A DNA stretch of 64,000 bases from Pseudomonas sp. DC1.2 (GTDB lineage Bacteria; Pseudomonadota; Gammaproteobacteria; Pseudomonadales; Pseudomonadaceae), in contig NZ_CP133782.1 in assembly GCF_034351645.1 (NCBI RefSeq), positions 5,760,621 through 5,824,620 of the forward strand. Reading direction: 5' to 3'. The translations under genes and the position numbers were made by a program. Below are positions 36,386 through 45,483 of this stretch, one piece after another (the first letter of the stretch is position 1; every line of letters starts with the position of its first letter). The notes under the pieces were generated by a model, which was not told the origin of the DNA, did not search any database, and saw nothing but the letters and a program-made list of their open reading frames with translations.

Positions 36386-38416
36386 CTAAACGGCCTGTGC
36401 CGGGAAAAGATCATCTTTCAAGGCGCGCTCGAGAAACATCTCCAGCGATGAAATCAGTGAACGTGAATCTCCCGGTCCGAGAACGATTTCGCGAAAAGCC
36501 CGGCCTGTCAGTGCATTGAACACGCCGTGTTGCTTAAACTTTTTGAACACCTCGATGGCGAGGACGCCTGACCATTTATAGGCGTAAACCGAAGCCTGAT
36601 AGCCGGTCACGATGTAGTCAAAGCTGTTTGCCAGGCGGCAGTAAGACGGGAAGTTGAGAGAAGGAATCTGCTGTTGCACGTCTTCGAATACGTTCTGAAT
36701 GCTACGGCCATCGCCTTGGCATCGGTGCAGTTCGAAATCAAACAAAGCTTCCAGTAACAGAACTGCGTGTTGCCAACCAGTGCTTGCTTGAATGGCGTAC
36801 AGCGCTGCATCGACATGCGCTTCGGTCAGGCGCTCGCCGGTTTGATAGTGAGCGGCCAGCCACAGCAGAACTTCGGGAGATCGACAAAAAAGCTCAAAAA
36901 ATTGACCGGAAAACTCGGCCGAATCTCGACCAAGTTCGCTGATACCCGAAAGGGTGTGGTGTGGCGAGCGTGTCAGAACGTGATGCAGGCAGTGCCCGAA
37001 TTCATGGAATAGCATCCGCAGGTCTTGATGCGTCAACAAGTAAGGTTGATCGTCAACGTCTGGGGTCAGGTTGGCATTAAGTACAGCAATCGGCAGTTTT
37101 ACCTGCCCCTCCGCGTCCATTCGTCGATTGCGAAGGGTGGCCGTCCAGGCAAAATCAGAGTCTTGTGGGCGATGGTAAGGGTCAAGGTAGATATGCCCGA
37201 TGACCTGATCATGCTCGCTGACTTCAAACAGGCGCACGCGATCATGCCAGCGACTGAAAACTGTTTGCTCGACGATCCGGATGGCGAACAGGCGCTCACT
37301 GAAGAGACACAGTCGATTCAAGGTTCCATCGAGGGGGAAATAGGCCCGCAGGCTTTGTAGATCCCCGAGGCGCTGCTGGCGTAGCTGCTCAGCGAGAAAC
37401 GCTTGGTCCCAAGGCTGTACCTTGTCAATTTTCAGTTCTGTCGCGAGCGCCTTGACTGCCTGAGCATCCCGCTCCAAGTCGGCTACGGCCAACTGGATTT
37501 GTCGCTTTAAAAACCCGACAACCTGTTCGGTGGAGTCCGCCATCCGGTTTTGCAGGGTAAGTTGAGCGTAATTCTCATACCCCAGTAACAGGGCTTTGCG
37601 GTGACGTTCGGCCAACAGCAAGTCAAGTATTGGACCGTTGTCGAATTTGCCGGCGCGAGGTCCTTTATCGGAGGCTCGGGTGGTGTGAGCCACAAAATAC
37701 TCCTCACGCAGTTTGCGGTCCTTGGCATGGGTCAGGACTTGAAAGCTGGTGTACTGGTCCAACGGCAACAGCCACCCGCCGTGCCCCGCCTGCTTTGCGT
37801 TGAGCGACAGGCGGTCCTTCGACGCCGGGGATAAACCGTCGAGGCGAGCGCCATCGTCAATGTGTTTGCTGCCGTCGGTGTTGGCGTTTTCCAGTTGCGT
37901 CATAAAGATGCTTTCGAGCCGGGTGATGTCGAGATTCAAACGAGCAAGGGTCTGCTGCTGCTCGACGGCCAACTCGATCCCCGACAAGCGAAACTCACGT
38001 AACACCTTGCTCAACACTGCTTGGCGCGTCTGATCGAAATTCGCGGCAATCGGGCTTCGCGCGAGAGATTGGTAGAGACCGTAAAGGACCTGATTGCTCA
38101 TTTTGTCTGCGTTGTACTGCGTTACGGCAGTGATGCAGGCTGAGCTGGCCTGGTTCCACGCGCTATCTTCGTGTGATACCCCGTCGAGAATTTCGATGAC
38201 GCTCATGGCTTCAGCCAGACGTGCGTCGGTTTCATCGACCGCCAACACCAGATCGTCCCAGGTCGGGAACAGCGATTGGCTAGCGATGATGTCGGTAATA
38301 GCTTGACGATTGTCCGCGATGATTTTTGCGATGGCCGGTACGAGATGTTCGGCGCGCACCTGCGAAAAGGGCGGGAGGTCCCACGGTTGCAAAAACGGAT
38401 TGGAGTTCCCAGGCAT
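36386..38416 (-). CDS. M3 family oligopeptidase (PrlC/OpdA paralog)
   Basis: 676 residues with zinc motif LFHEFGHCLHH (about 460-470), the M3 HExxH signature, and a second Glu downstream in ISELGRDSAEF. Same size and layout as prlC, located one gene away on the same strand, but strongly diverged, so an old duplication or an acquired paralog. Cytoplasmic peptide degradation expected. Its stop is 1 nt from the convergent phosphatase stop, with no room for a terminator. Confidence 0.9.
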   Translation of the reverse strand: MPGNSNPFLQPWDLPPFSQVRAEHLVPAIAKIIADNRQAITDIIASQSLFPTWDDLVLAVDETDARLAEAMSVIEILDGVSHEDSAWNQASSACITAVTQYNADKMSNQVLYGLYQSLARSPIAANFDQTRQAVLSKVLREFRLSGIELAVEQQQTLARLNLDITRLESIFMTQLENANTDGSKHIDDGARLDGLSPASKDRLSLNAKQAGHGGWLLPLDQYTSFQVLTHAKDRKLREEYFVAHTTRASDKGPRAGKFDNGPILDLLLAERHRKALLLGYENYAQLTLQNRMADSTEQVVGFLKRQIQLAVADLERDAQAVKALATELKIDKVQPWDQAFLAEQLRQQRLGDLQSLRAYFPLDGTLNRLCLFSERLFAIRIVEQTVFSRWHDRVRLFEVSEHDQVIGHIYLDPYHRPQDSDFAWTATLRNRRMDAEGQVKLPIAVLNANLTPDVDDQPYLLTHQDLRMLFHEFGHCLHHVLTRSPHHTLSGISELGRDSAEFSGQFFELFCRSPEVLLWLAAHYQTGERLTEAHVDAALYAIQASTGWQHAVLLLEALFDFELHRCQGDGRSIQNVFEDVQQQIPSLNFPSYCRLANSFDYIVTGYQASVYAYKWSGVLAIEVFKKFKQHGVFNALTGRAFREIVLGPGDSRSLISSLEMFLERALKDDLFPAQAV

Positions 38417-38475
38417 TGCGTCTTCCTTGAGTAGCGACTGAATGTGCTCAGGCTACAAAGGATGCGAAGGGCAAG

Positions 38476-38515
38476 GGTGGTAAATAGATACCACCTGCAC
38501 GCCGGTAAGGCGTGC
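38476..38515. repeat. two adjacent hairpins between yheV and the M3 paralog
   Basis: GGTGGTA (38476-38482) pairs with TACCACC (38489-38495), and right after it GCACGCC (38497-38503) pairs with GGCGTGC (38509-38515). No T run on either strand. Probably shapes the yheV 3' end. Confidence 0.5.
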
Positions 38516-38528
38516 GAGGCGATTTGGC

Positions 38529-38816
38529 TCAGTGTGGCTGGTCAGGTTTTTTTTTCAGCTTAGGGTTCGGGAAAAACTGCACGGCCTGAACCTTGGCGTC
38601 CGGCACCTTAAGTGCCGATGTATTGACCCGTGTGCCCAACTCCTTGGGCACTGACAGGCCTTGTTCATTGAGGGTGTCGGAATAACCGCAGGCGACGCAC
38701 TCGCGGTGCGGCACCTCGTCTTCGTTCCACATCATCAGCTTGTCCGGCTCACTGCACGCCGGGCAGACCGCCCCGGCAATGAAGCGTCTTTTGGTAATCA
38801 CAGGTCCCTCGCTCAT
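38529..38816 (-). CDS. yheV: YheV family zinc-ribbon protein
   Basis: 95 residues. Two CxxC knuckles, CPAC (18-21) and CVAC (40-43), predict a zinc ribbon. YheV is commonly encoded right after prlC; here the genes overlap by ATGA. The C-terminus is basic (LKKKPDQPH). Molecular role unknown. Confidence 0.88.
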   Translation of the reverse strand: MSEGPVITKRRFIAGAVCPACSEPDKLMMWNEDEVPHRECVACGYSDTLNEQGLSVPKELGTRVNTSALKVPDAKVQAVQFFPNPKLKKKPDQPH

Positions 38817-40864
38817 GCTGCCGCGTCCTCACTCAGGCCGCTGTGGCGCAAGAGTGCGTCAATCGATGGGGCACGGCCACGGAAGTCGACGAACAGCACC
38901 ATTGGCTCCTGAGAACCGCCCCTCGCCAGGATCGCTTCGCGAAAGGCGCGCCCGGTCTCGGCGTTAAGCACGCCGTCTTCTTCAAACTTGGAGAACGCAT
39001 CGGCCGACAGCACTTCAGCCCATTTGTAGCTGTAGTAACCCGCGGCGTAACCGCCGGCGAAGATGTGCGCGAAGCTGTTCGGGAAGCGGTTGTAGGCCGG
39101 CGGACGCATGACCGACACCTCATCGCGGATACCTTCGAGCACTTGCAGGACGCTGCGACCGTCACCGTGGGTGGCGTGCAGTTCAAAGTCGAACAGTGAG
39201 AATTCCAGTTGGCGCACCATCATCAGGCCGGACTGGAAGTTCTTCGCCGCGAGCATTTTGCTCAACAAGTCCTGAGGCAACGGTTTGCCGGTTTGATAGT
39301 GACCGGAAATCAGCGCCAGGCCTTCCGGCTCCCAGCACCAGTTTTCCATGAACTGGCTTGGCAATTCGACCGCATCCCACGCCACGCCGTTGATGCCGGA
39401 CACACCGGCGTGCTCGACGCGGGTCAGCAGGTGATGCAGGCCATGACCAAACTCGTGGAACAGGGTGGTCACTTCGTCGTGGGTCAGCAGCGCAGGCTTG
39501 CCGCTGTCGGCCGGGGTGAAGTTGCACACCAGATTGGCCACCGGGCTTTGCAGCGCGCCCTCAGCAGTACGGCGACGGTCACGTGCGCCGTCCATCCAGG
39601 CTCCGCCGCGCTTGTTGGCGCGGGCATAGAGGTCGAAGAAGAAGCGGCCGACGTGATGGCCGTTTTCCTTGATTTCAAACAGGCGAACATCCGGGTGCCA
39701 AGTGTCGAAGCCTTTTTGTTCGGCGATCTCGATGCCGTACAGACGCTGAACGATGGCGAACAGGCCGCTGAGCACTTTGTCGATCGGGAAGTAGGCACGC
39801 AGTGCTTCCTGCGCGACGCTGTAGCGCTGCTCACGGAGTTTTTCCCCGTAGAAACCACTGTCCCAGCTTTGCAGGTCCGGACAGCCTTGCTCGGCGGCAT
39901 AGGCTTTGAGCTGTTGCAGGTCCTGGGTGGCGAACGGCTTGCTGCGCTTGGCCAGATCGCGTAGAAAACTGAGCACATGAGCACTGGATTCAGCCATTTT
40001 GGTGGCCAGACTCAGTTCTGAGAAGCTGGCGAAACCCAACAGCTTTGCAAGCTCCTGACGCAGGTCGAGGATTTCTTCCATCACTGGACCATTATCGTTC
40101 TGGCCGGCATTCGGGCCTTGGTCCGACGCACGGGTGCAGTAGGCTGCGTAGACTTCTTCGCGCAGTGTACGGTTCTGGGCGTAGGTCATTACCGCAAAAT
40201 AGCTTGGGAATTCGAGCGTGATTAGCCAGCCGTCCAGACTTTTAGCCTGTGCCGCGGCGGCCATTTGCGCCTTAGCCGAGTCGGTCAGACCGTCGAGGAC
40301 GGCTTCGTCGGTAACATGTTTGCTCCATGCCTGAGTGGCGTCGAGCAACTGGTTGGAGAAGCGGCTGCCCAGCTCGGACAATTTGCTCTGCACGTCGGCG
40401 TAACGCTTTTGCTCGGCTTCCGGCAGGTCGATACCCGACAGGCGGAAGTCACGCATTTCGTGTTCCAGGATGGTTTTTTGTGCCACGTCGAACCCAGCAG
40501 ATTCGGGGCTGTTGGCCAGGGCTTCGAACGCCTGGAACAGTTCGCGGTTCTGGCCCATTTCGGTGGAGTAGGCGCTCAACGCCGGTAGGCAGGACTCGTA
40601 GGCTTCACGCAATTCGGCGCTGTTGCACACGGCATTCAGGTGGCTAACCGGGCTCCAGGCGGCGCCCAGGCGGTCATTGAGTTCGTCCATGGCCAGCACC
40701 AGTCCAGCCCAGGTCGGTTGTGTGCCCTGGGTCTTGAGGATCTCGGTAATGGCGGCGCGGTTGTCGGCGAGGATCTGTTCAATCGCCGGTTGCACGTGCT
40801 CGGCACGGATGGCCGAGAACGGTGGCAGGTCATAGGACTGCAAAAGAGGGTTGTTCACGCTCAC
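38813..40864 (-). CDS. prlC: oligopeptidase A
   Basis: 683 residues from GTG 40864 (MSVNNPLLQSYDLPPF), chosen because AAGG is 8 nt upstream; the in-frame GTG at 40873 has no spaced site. M3 metallopeptidase with TLFHEFGHGLHH (about 465-475) and GINGVAWDAVELPSQF after it. Degrades signal peptides and short peptides in the cytosol. Coupled to yheV. Confidence 0.95.
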   Translation of the reverse strand: MSVNNPLLQSYDLPPFSAIRAEHVQPAIEQILADNRAAITEILKTQGTQPTWAGLVLAMDELNDRLGAAWSPVSHLNAVCNSAELREAYESCLPALSAYSTEMGQNRELFQAFEALANSPESAGFDVAQKTILEHEMRDFRLSGIDLPEAEQKRYADVQSKLSELGSRFSNQLLDATQAWSKHVTDEAVLDGLTDSAKAQMAAAAQAKSLDGWLITLEFPSYFAVMTYAQNRTLREEVYAAYCTRASDQGPNAGQNDNGPVMEEILDLRQELAKLLGFASFSELSLATKMAESSAHVLSFLRDLAKRSKPFATQDLQQLKAYAAEQGCPDLQSWDSGFYGEKLREQRYSVAQEALRAYFPIDKVLSGLFAIVQRLYGIEIAEQKGFDTWHPDVRLFEIKENGHHVGRFFFDLYARANKRGGAWMDGARDRRRTAEGALQSPVANLVCNFTPADSGKPALLTHDEVTTLFHEFGHGLHHLLTRVEHAGVSGINGVAWDAVELPSQFMENWCWEPEGLALISGHYQTGKPLPQDLLSKMLAAKNFQSGLMMVRQLEFSLFDFELHATHGDGRSVLQVLEGIRDEVSVMRPPAYNRFPNSFAHIFAGGYAAGYYSYKWAEVLSADAFSKFEEDGVLNAETGRAFREAILARGGSQEPMVLFVDFRGRAPSIDALLRHSGLSEDAAA

Positions 40865-40953
40865 GGTTGGCACCTTGGCTGGAAGAAACAGGCAGCCATC
40901 TTAATTACAATCGACGCTCACCGCAGCTATCAGCAGAAGAGAGAGAGCCTATC

Positions 40954-41499
40954 GTGACCCTACGCACGTATCAGAACCACACACCGCTACTGGGCAAAGG
41001 CGCTTTTGTCGACGGCTCGGCAGTAGTGATCGGCGACGTTAAAATCGGCGAAGACAGCTCTGTCTGGCCGCTGACGGTGATTCGTGGCGACATGCACCAC
41101 ATCCGTATCGGTGCGCGCACCAGCGTTCAGGATGGCTGCGTTCTGCACATTACTCATGCCGGGCCGTTCAATCCTGATGGCTTCCCGCTGCTGATTGGCG
41201 ATGACGTGACCATCGCGCACAAAGTCATGCTTCACGGTTGCCGCGTGGGCAATCGTATTTTGATCGGCATGGGCAGCATCGTCATGGACGGCGCAGTGGT
41301 CGAAGACGAGGTGATCATTGGCGCTGGCAGCCTGGTGCCGCCGGGCAAGCGCCTGGACAGCGGCTTTCTGTATGTGGGCAGCCCGGTGAAGCAGATCCGG
41401 GCGCTGACTGACAAGGAAAAAGCCTTCTTCACCTACAGTGCGGCGAATTACGTGAAGCTAAAGGCCCTGCATTTGGCTGAAGGCTACGACCAACTCTGA
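40954..41499 (+). CDS. gamma-carbonic anhydrase-like hexapeptide protein
   Basis: 181 residues from GTG 40954, preceded by GAGAGAG. Left-handed beta-helix repeats (about 20-150). Metal His candidates in MHHIRIG, DGCVLHITHAG and TIAHKVMLHGC match the three-His pattern of the YrdA/PaaY gamma-class family. Enzymatic activity is unproven for most members. Divergent from prlC, 28 nt upstream of the HAD gene. Confidence 0.9.
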   Translation: MTLRTYQNHTPLLGKGAFVDGSAVVIGDVKIGEDSSVWPLTVIRGDMHHIRIGARTSVQDGCVLHITHAGPFNPDGFPLLIGDDVTIAHKVMLHGCRVGNRILIGMGSIVMDGAVVEDEVIIGAGSLVPPGKRLDSGFLYVGSPVKQIRALTDKEKAFFTYSAANYVKLKALHLAEGYDQL

Positions 41500-41527
41500 A
41501 CCGTCTCGCTATTGCTCAGGAATTTTC

Positions 41528-42178
41528 ATGCATTACCAAACCGTTCTGTTCGACCTTGATGGCACCCTTACCGACCCGCGTGAGGGCATCACCCGTTCGA
41601 TCCAGTTTGCCTTGAGCAAATTGGGTATCGACGAGCCTGACCTGACCAAACTCGAACACTTCATCGGCCCGCCGTTGTTGCAGGCGTTTATGCAGTTTTA
41701 CGACTTTGACGAGGCCAAGGCCTGGGAAGCGGTGAACTTCTACCGCGAGCGTTTCAAGGTCACCGGCCTCTACGAGAACCGAGTGTTCGACGGCGTCACC
41801 CCGCTGCTTGAAACCCTTGGCAGCCAAGGGCGACAACTCTATATCGCCACCTCAAAACCTTGGGTTTTCGCTTGGGAGATCGCGCGCCACTTTGACTTCG
41901 CCAAGCATTTCAAGGTGATTTACGGCAGTGAGCTGGACGGGACGCGGACCAACAAGGTCGAGTTGATTGCCTACTTGATGGACGAAGAGGGGCTGGACCC
42001 GGCCAACACGCTGATGATCGGTGACCGTAAGCACGACCTCATCGGTGCTCGAAGCAATGGGCTGGATGCGGTGGCGGTGGGTTACGGCTTTGGAAGCCGC
42101 GAGGAGCTGAGTGCCGAAGCACCGGCTTATCACTTTGAAACCCTGGAGGAGATGCATCAGGCGTTTTTGCGGGGTTAA
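41528..42178 (+). CDS. HAD family phosphatase (phosphoglycolate phosphatase-like)
   Basis: 216 residues. HAD motif I DLDGTLTD (9-16), motif II ATSKP (about 105), motif III Lys in RTNKVEL, motif IV GDRKHDLIGA. Cap domain inserted between motifs I and II as in Gph/PgmB relatives. Substrate not determinable from sequence. A 144-bp gap with short inverted repeats follows. Confidence 0.88.
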   Translation: MHYQTVLFDLDGTLTDPREGITRSIQFALSKLGIDEPDLTKLEHFIGPPLLQAFMQFYDFDEAKAWEAVNFYRERFKVTGLYENRVFDGVTPLLETLGSQGRQLYIATSKPWVFAWEIARHFDFAKHFKVIYGSELDGTRTNKVELIAYLMDEEGLDPANTLMIGDRKHDLIGARSNGLDAVAVGYGFGSREELSAEAPAYHFETLEEMHQAFLRG

Positions 42179-42322
42179 GCCAGTGCGCTTTCGCGGAAAA
42201 GCTCGCTCGCACAATAAAACGGTGTGAGGCAATAGCCTCCGCTCGTACAAAATGTTCTGTGGCCGCGGGCTTGCTCCGGCCAGGGTTCCGACGAAGAGGC
42301 CCGCACACTCACCAGGACGCTG

Positions 42323-43396
42323 TCATCGCGCCAACGACGTTAAGGCCGCCTTACGCTCCGCAACCGGTAAGCCGCCAAGCTTTTCCACTGCCGCATAAAA
42401 CTTCACCCAGTCCCCGTCTACTTGCTTGAACAGTGCCGAAAACGCTGGCACCCACTGATCGTACAAACCAAACGGCAGCAGACGGGCATTGTTCAACGGT
42501 GCATTGACCCAGGCATCAAAGCGCTTATCCCCGGCCCATTGGCTGTCACGCATCGTCCTATAGTCGCTGCGGAGCCGTTCGAATTCTGCGGCTTTACGTT
42601 GACGCATTTCCTCAGGGGAAAAAGGCTTGGCGTACAGCTGTTCAAGTCGAGCACGGGTGTCCAGCACCAACTGAATAAACTGGTCGCGCCGTTGTACCTG
42701 GGCATCGTTATCCGGCGCGAGACCTCGGTATGCGCGCCATTGGCGAGTGCCTTCCTGCTCGACAAAAGTGGCGTAAGACTCGTTGAACTGCGTGTCGTCT
42801 TTCACATAAAAGCGTTGATGAGCCAGCTCATGGAAAATCAATGTGGCCAGCCTTTCGTCACCCCAACTCATCATCGAGCTGAGGATCGGATCGTTGAACC
42901 AGCCCAGAGTCGAATACGCCTCAACCCCGCCAATCGACACATCCATGCCTTTGAGATGCTGCAAGGCTGCCTCGCCTCGCGCCGCACTCTGGTTGTAGTA
43001 ACCGCGATAGGCCACGCATCCGGCGATGGGGAAGCAGTGGTTCTGTGGCGTCAGGGAAAACTCAGGGGTCGTGAAGACGTTCCAGACGACATAGGGCCGG
43101 CCAATATCGGCGTACAGGCGATAACTCTGGTTGTCAGGCAAATGCAGGTGCTGACTGGCGAACAGCCGGGCCTTCTGCGATTGGGCGAGGTGCGCGCGCA
43201 GGGTTTGATCGCGGGCCGGATCGTCAATGATCCTGGACACCGGCTCGCGCGCCCGCAGCAATTGGAATTGCCCGTTGGCCAATTGGCCGTAGTAGCTGAC
43301 GCTGGAACAACCGTTGAGCAACAAAAACAACAGACTTGGAAACAAAACCCGCAAAACGCGATCAAGTAACCGAAGGCTTGGAAGTGGCCTGAGCAA
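42323..43396 (-). CDS. predicted lipoprotein zinc aminopeptidase
   Basis: 357 residues starting at TTG 43396, preceded by AGGGA; no ATG is available before the lipobox. Lipobox LLNGC (Cys30) after a hydrophobic segment. Zinc signature FHELAHQRFY (about 190) with NESYATFVEQEG (Glu) downstream. It fits the predicted membrane-anchored aminopeptidase family of Proteobacteria. Role unknown. Divergent from the lipoprotein pair. Confidence 0.83.
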   Translation of the reverse strand: MLRPLPSLRLLDRVLRVLFPSLLFLLLNGCSSVSYYGQLANGQFQLLRAREPVSRIIDDPARDQTLRAHLAQSQKARLFASQHLHLPDNQSYRLYADIGRPYVVWNVFTTPEFSLTPQNHCFPIAGCVAYRGYYNQSAARGEAALQHLKGMDVSIGGVEAYSTLGWFNDPILSSMMSWGDERLATLIFHELAHQRFYVKDDTQFNESYATFVEQEGTRQWRAYRGLAPDNDAQVQRRDQFIQLVLDTRARLEQLYAKPFSPEEMRQRKAAEFERLRSDYRTMRDSQWAGDKRFDAWVNAPLNNARLLPFGLYDQWVPAFSALFKQVDGDWVKFYAAVEKLGGLPVAERKAALTSLAR

Positions 43397-43455
43397 AATG
43401 AATTTTCCCTGGAGAGTCTGTCCGCAAGACTATCCCGCCTGACTGGAGCTCCGCT

Positions 43456-43872
43456 ATGCGCACGTTGATTCTGACAGGAACCCTGCTGATGCTGGCCGGT
43501 TGTGCCGGGCTGCCCGATCCAGATCCGGCCCAGGCCTGGGTCGATCTCGGTTCAAAGCAGCACGACACCGCATTGCAAGCGCTGAAGGTCGATAACAAGG
43601 CCGCTACCGACAAGCGCTACTTCGAGGTGCAACCCGGAAGCCATGAGTTGACGGTTCGCTATCAGTTTGCGGTACAGCCCACCAACATTGGACCCGATGC
43701 CGAACCGCTGTGGCGTGATTGTCACTTGAACGTCAAATTCAAGGACTTCAATGCTGGCGAACGCTATCAACTGCAAGCTGGCAATATCGGCTTCCGGCCG
43801 TGGGCAAAGCTCTACGATCAACAACAGAGAGTGATTGGCCAAGGTACACCCGCAGGCTGCCAGCACACCTGA
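43456..43872 (+). CDS. small lipoprotein, first of a paralogous pair
   Basis: 138 residues with lipobox LAGC (Cys16). Core pattern AWVDL...YFEVQPGSHELTVRYQF...C...RYQLQ recurs in the next gene, so the two are tandem paralogs. No domain recognised with certainty. Confidence 0.8.
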   Translation: MRTLILTGTLLMLAGCAGLPDPDPAQAWVDLGSKQHDTALQALKVDNKAATDKRYFEVQPGSHELTVRYQFAVQPTNIGPDAEPLWRDCHLNVKFKDFNAGERYQLQAGNIGFRPWAKLYDQQQRVIGQGTPAGCQHT

Positions 43873-43912
43873 TCAGGGCTATGCTTGAAGCACGATATTT
43901 AGGACATTTCTC

Positions 43913-44332
43913 ATGCGCAGGTTGCTGCTGTTGCTGACTGCAAGCGTCATTTCCGGTTGCCTGAGTCCGTTACCGGCGGTCAATCCACAAATGGCCTGGG
44001 TCGATTTCTCTACGCCGACACCAGGGGGGAAGGTGCTCATGGCTGAGCGCCTCGACCACAAGAGCGTGAGCGACGGGCGTTACTTCGAAGTCACACCTGG
44101 CAAGCATGAGTTGCTGGTGCGTTTTGACTTTGAGGTGTTCGGCATCGCCTCGGGGCTCATGAACGACCCTGCGGAGCGGTTATGTTATATGACGATTACC
44201 TACGACCATTTCGAGGCTGGTCAGCGTTACAGTCTGGAAGGCCGCTCCCTGTCGTTCACTCCCAGCGCCCGGCTGTATAACGCCAAGCACGAACTCATCG
44301 CCGAAGACCGGGAGGTCAACTGCGTTATATGA
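43913..44332 (+). CDS. small lipoprotein, second of a paralogous pair
   Basis: 139 residues with lipobox ISGC (Cys16). Shares AWVDF, GRYFEVTPGKHELLVRFDF and AGQRYSLEG with the gene 40 nt upstream. Predicted beta-rich periplasmic domain. Function unknown. Converges on the DUF1161 gene with a 6-nt gap. Confidence 0.8.
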   Translation: MRRLLLLLTASVISGCLSPLPAVNPQMAWVDFSTPTPGGKVLMAERLDHKSVSDGRYFEVTPGKHELLVRFDFEVFGIASGLMNDPAERLCYMTITYDHFEAGQRYSLEGRSLSFTPSARLYNAKHELIAEDREVNCVI

Positions 44333-44338
44333 GCCCGG

Positions 44339-44578
44339 TCAAAGATCATTTTTTTGATAGATGATGGCCTTCGTACCGTAATCGCAGCTGCCGACGACCA
44401 TCGCTATGTCGTGCTTGTCGGCCTCTTCCTTCGTAACAATTTCCAGCGTGTAAGACGGCACGGCATTGGCTTGAATCTTGATCTCAATCTCGTTCTTGAG
44501 TTCTTCGCAGTCTTTGGGCGCCGCAAAGGCCGATGTTGCAAGCGCGCTACAGATAACGGCCAAGGCAAAACGTTTCAT
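44339..44578 (-). CDS. DUF1161 exported protein, copy 1
   Basis: 79 residues with signal peptide (to about 19, AFA-AP). Mature part CEELKNEIEIKIQANAV...YTLEIV...VVGSC, with two Cys (Cys24, Cys65) likely to form a disulfide. Paralog of the gene at 46549. Periplasmic, function unknown. Confidence 0.85.
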   Translation of the reverse strand: MKRFALAVICSALATSAFAAPKDCEELKNEIEIKIQANAVPSYTLEIVTKEEADKHDIAMVVGSCDYGTKAIIYQKNDL

Positions 44579-44696
44579 GGTTGAAGCTCCATTGAGGCAG
44601 CGCGCACGTTGGGTGCGCTGAAGCTGCTGTCATTTATTCGACCACAGTCTTGCTGAGCGAGTTCTGACTTCGCTCACAATTGCAGGCGTTGCATCG

Positions 44697-44807
44697 TCAA
44701 TCTCCTTTGACCATCTTCGGATCGCCGACCCGTAGCGAGTTCGCGGCGAGCAGGGATCCGATGATGGCGCCAGCGCGGTCAGCGCTTTTTAAAACGCCTG
44801 CGAACAT
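44697..44807 (-). CDS. possible 36-residue ORF coupled to osmC
   Basis: ATG 44807 overlaps the osmC TAA (TAATG) and opens 36 residues (MFAGVLKSADRAGAIIGSLL...). There is no close ribosome site of its own, so translation would depend on coupling. Right after its end lies a strong AAAGGAG followed by ATG (44695) and a stop six codons later. May be a remnant or spurious; no family recognised. Confidence 0.25.
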   Translation of the reverse strand: MFAGVLKSADRAGAIIGSLLAANSLRVGDPKMVKGD

Positions 44808-45238
44808 TAGCTGAGCAATGTTGCTTCCAGGCTGATTTTTGCATTTAGCACCTTGGAAACTGGGCAGCCTTCTTTGGCCTTGTTGCTCAGTTCCTCGAAT
44901 TGCGCCTGAGTGGCCCCAGGGATTTTCGCTTTAAGAGTCAATTTCACGGCGGTGATCGCAAAACCACCGTCAACCTGGTCCAGGGTGACCTCGGCGTGAG
45001 TATCGATGCTGTCAGCCTTTAGGCCCGCATCACCGAGAATCATGGAAAACGCCATCGAGAAACAGCCCGCGTGGGCTGCGCCAATCAGCTCTTCCGGATT
45101 GGTGCCTTTGCCACCTTCGAAACGAGCCTTGAAGCCGTAGGGTGCTTCTCTGAGGACTCCGGTTTCGGTGGAAATCGAACCAATACCGGTTTTCAGGTCA
45201 CCTTCCCAGTGCGCCGATGCTTTCTTGGTAATAGCCAT
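44807..45238 (-). CDS. osmC: OsmC family peroxiredoxin
   Basis: 143 residues. Redox cysteines in AAHAGCFSMAFS (Cys59) and EGCPVSKVL (about Cys124), the OsmC peroxidase pair. Reduces organic hydroperoxides; usually induced by osmotic and stationary-phase stress. Divergent from the LLM gene across 245 bp. Confidence 0.93.
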   Translation of the reverse strand: MAITKKASAHWEGDLKTGIGSISTETGVLREAPYGFKARFEGGKGTNPEELIGAAHAGCFSMAFSMILGDAGLKADSIDTHAEVTLDQVDGGFAITAVKLTLKAKIPGATQAQFEELSNKAKEGCPVSKVLNAKISLEATLLS

Positions 45239-45483
45239 GTCTGCCTCCTGAAGATCCGGCGCGAAGCGTCGCGCCTTCGTGGTTTTGGGTAGCTAGGGTT
45301 CTGAGGATAGACCGAGGTGCAAAGTTCATCTCGTCAGTTCTTTCTTATAAATCTGTAGGAATTCTGATCGTGCTATTGAATCTCGGGTATATGCCCTCAT
45401 TGCATAGGAAGCGCTTTTAGATTTTAGATTCGGCAGGTTTTGGTCCATGAAAAAGCCTGCGCACCCCTTGGAGAAGCAGGTTT

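Noticed and set aside
38476..38515. Paired hairpins considered as a CRISPR-like or attC-like element
   Set aside because: The two hairpins differ in sequence and are not repeated; no integrase or cas gene is near.
44774..44793. Possible plus-strand terminator AGCGC-loop-GCGCT with T5
   Set aside because: Only a 5-bp stem and no plus-strand gene ends nearby.
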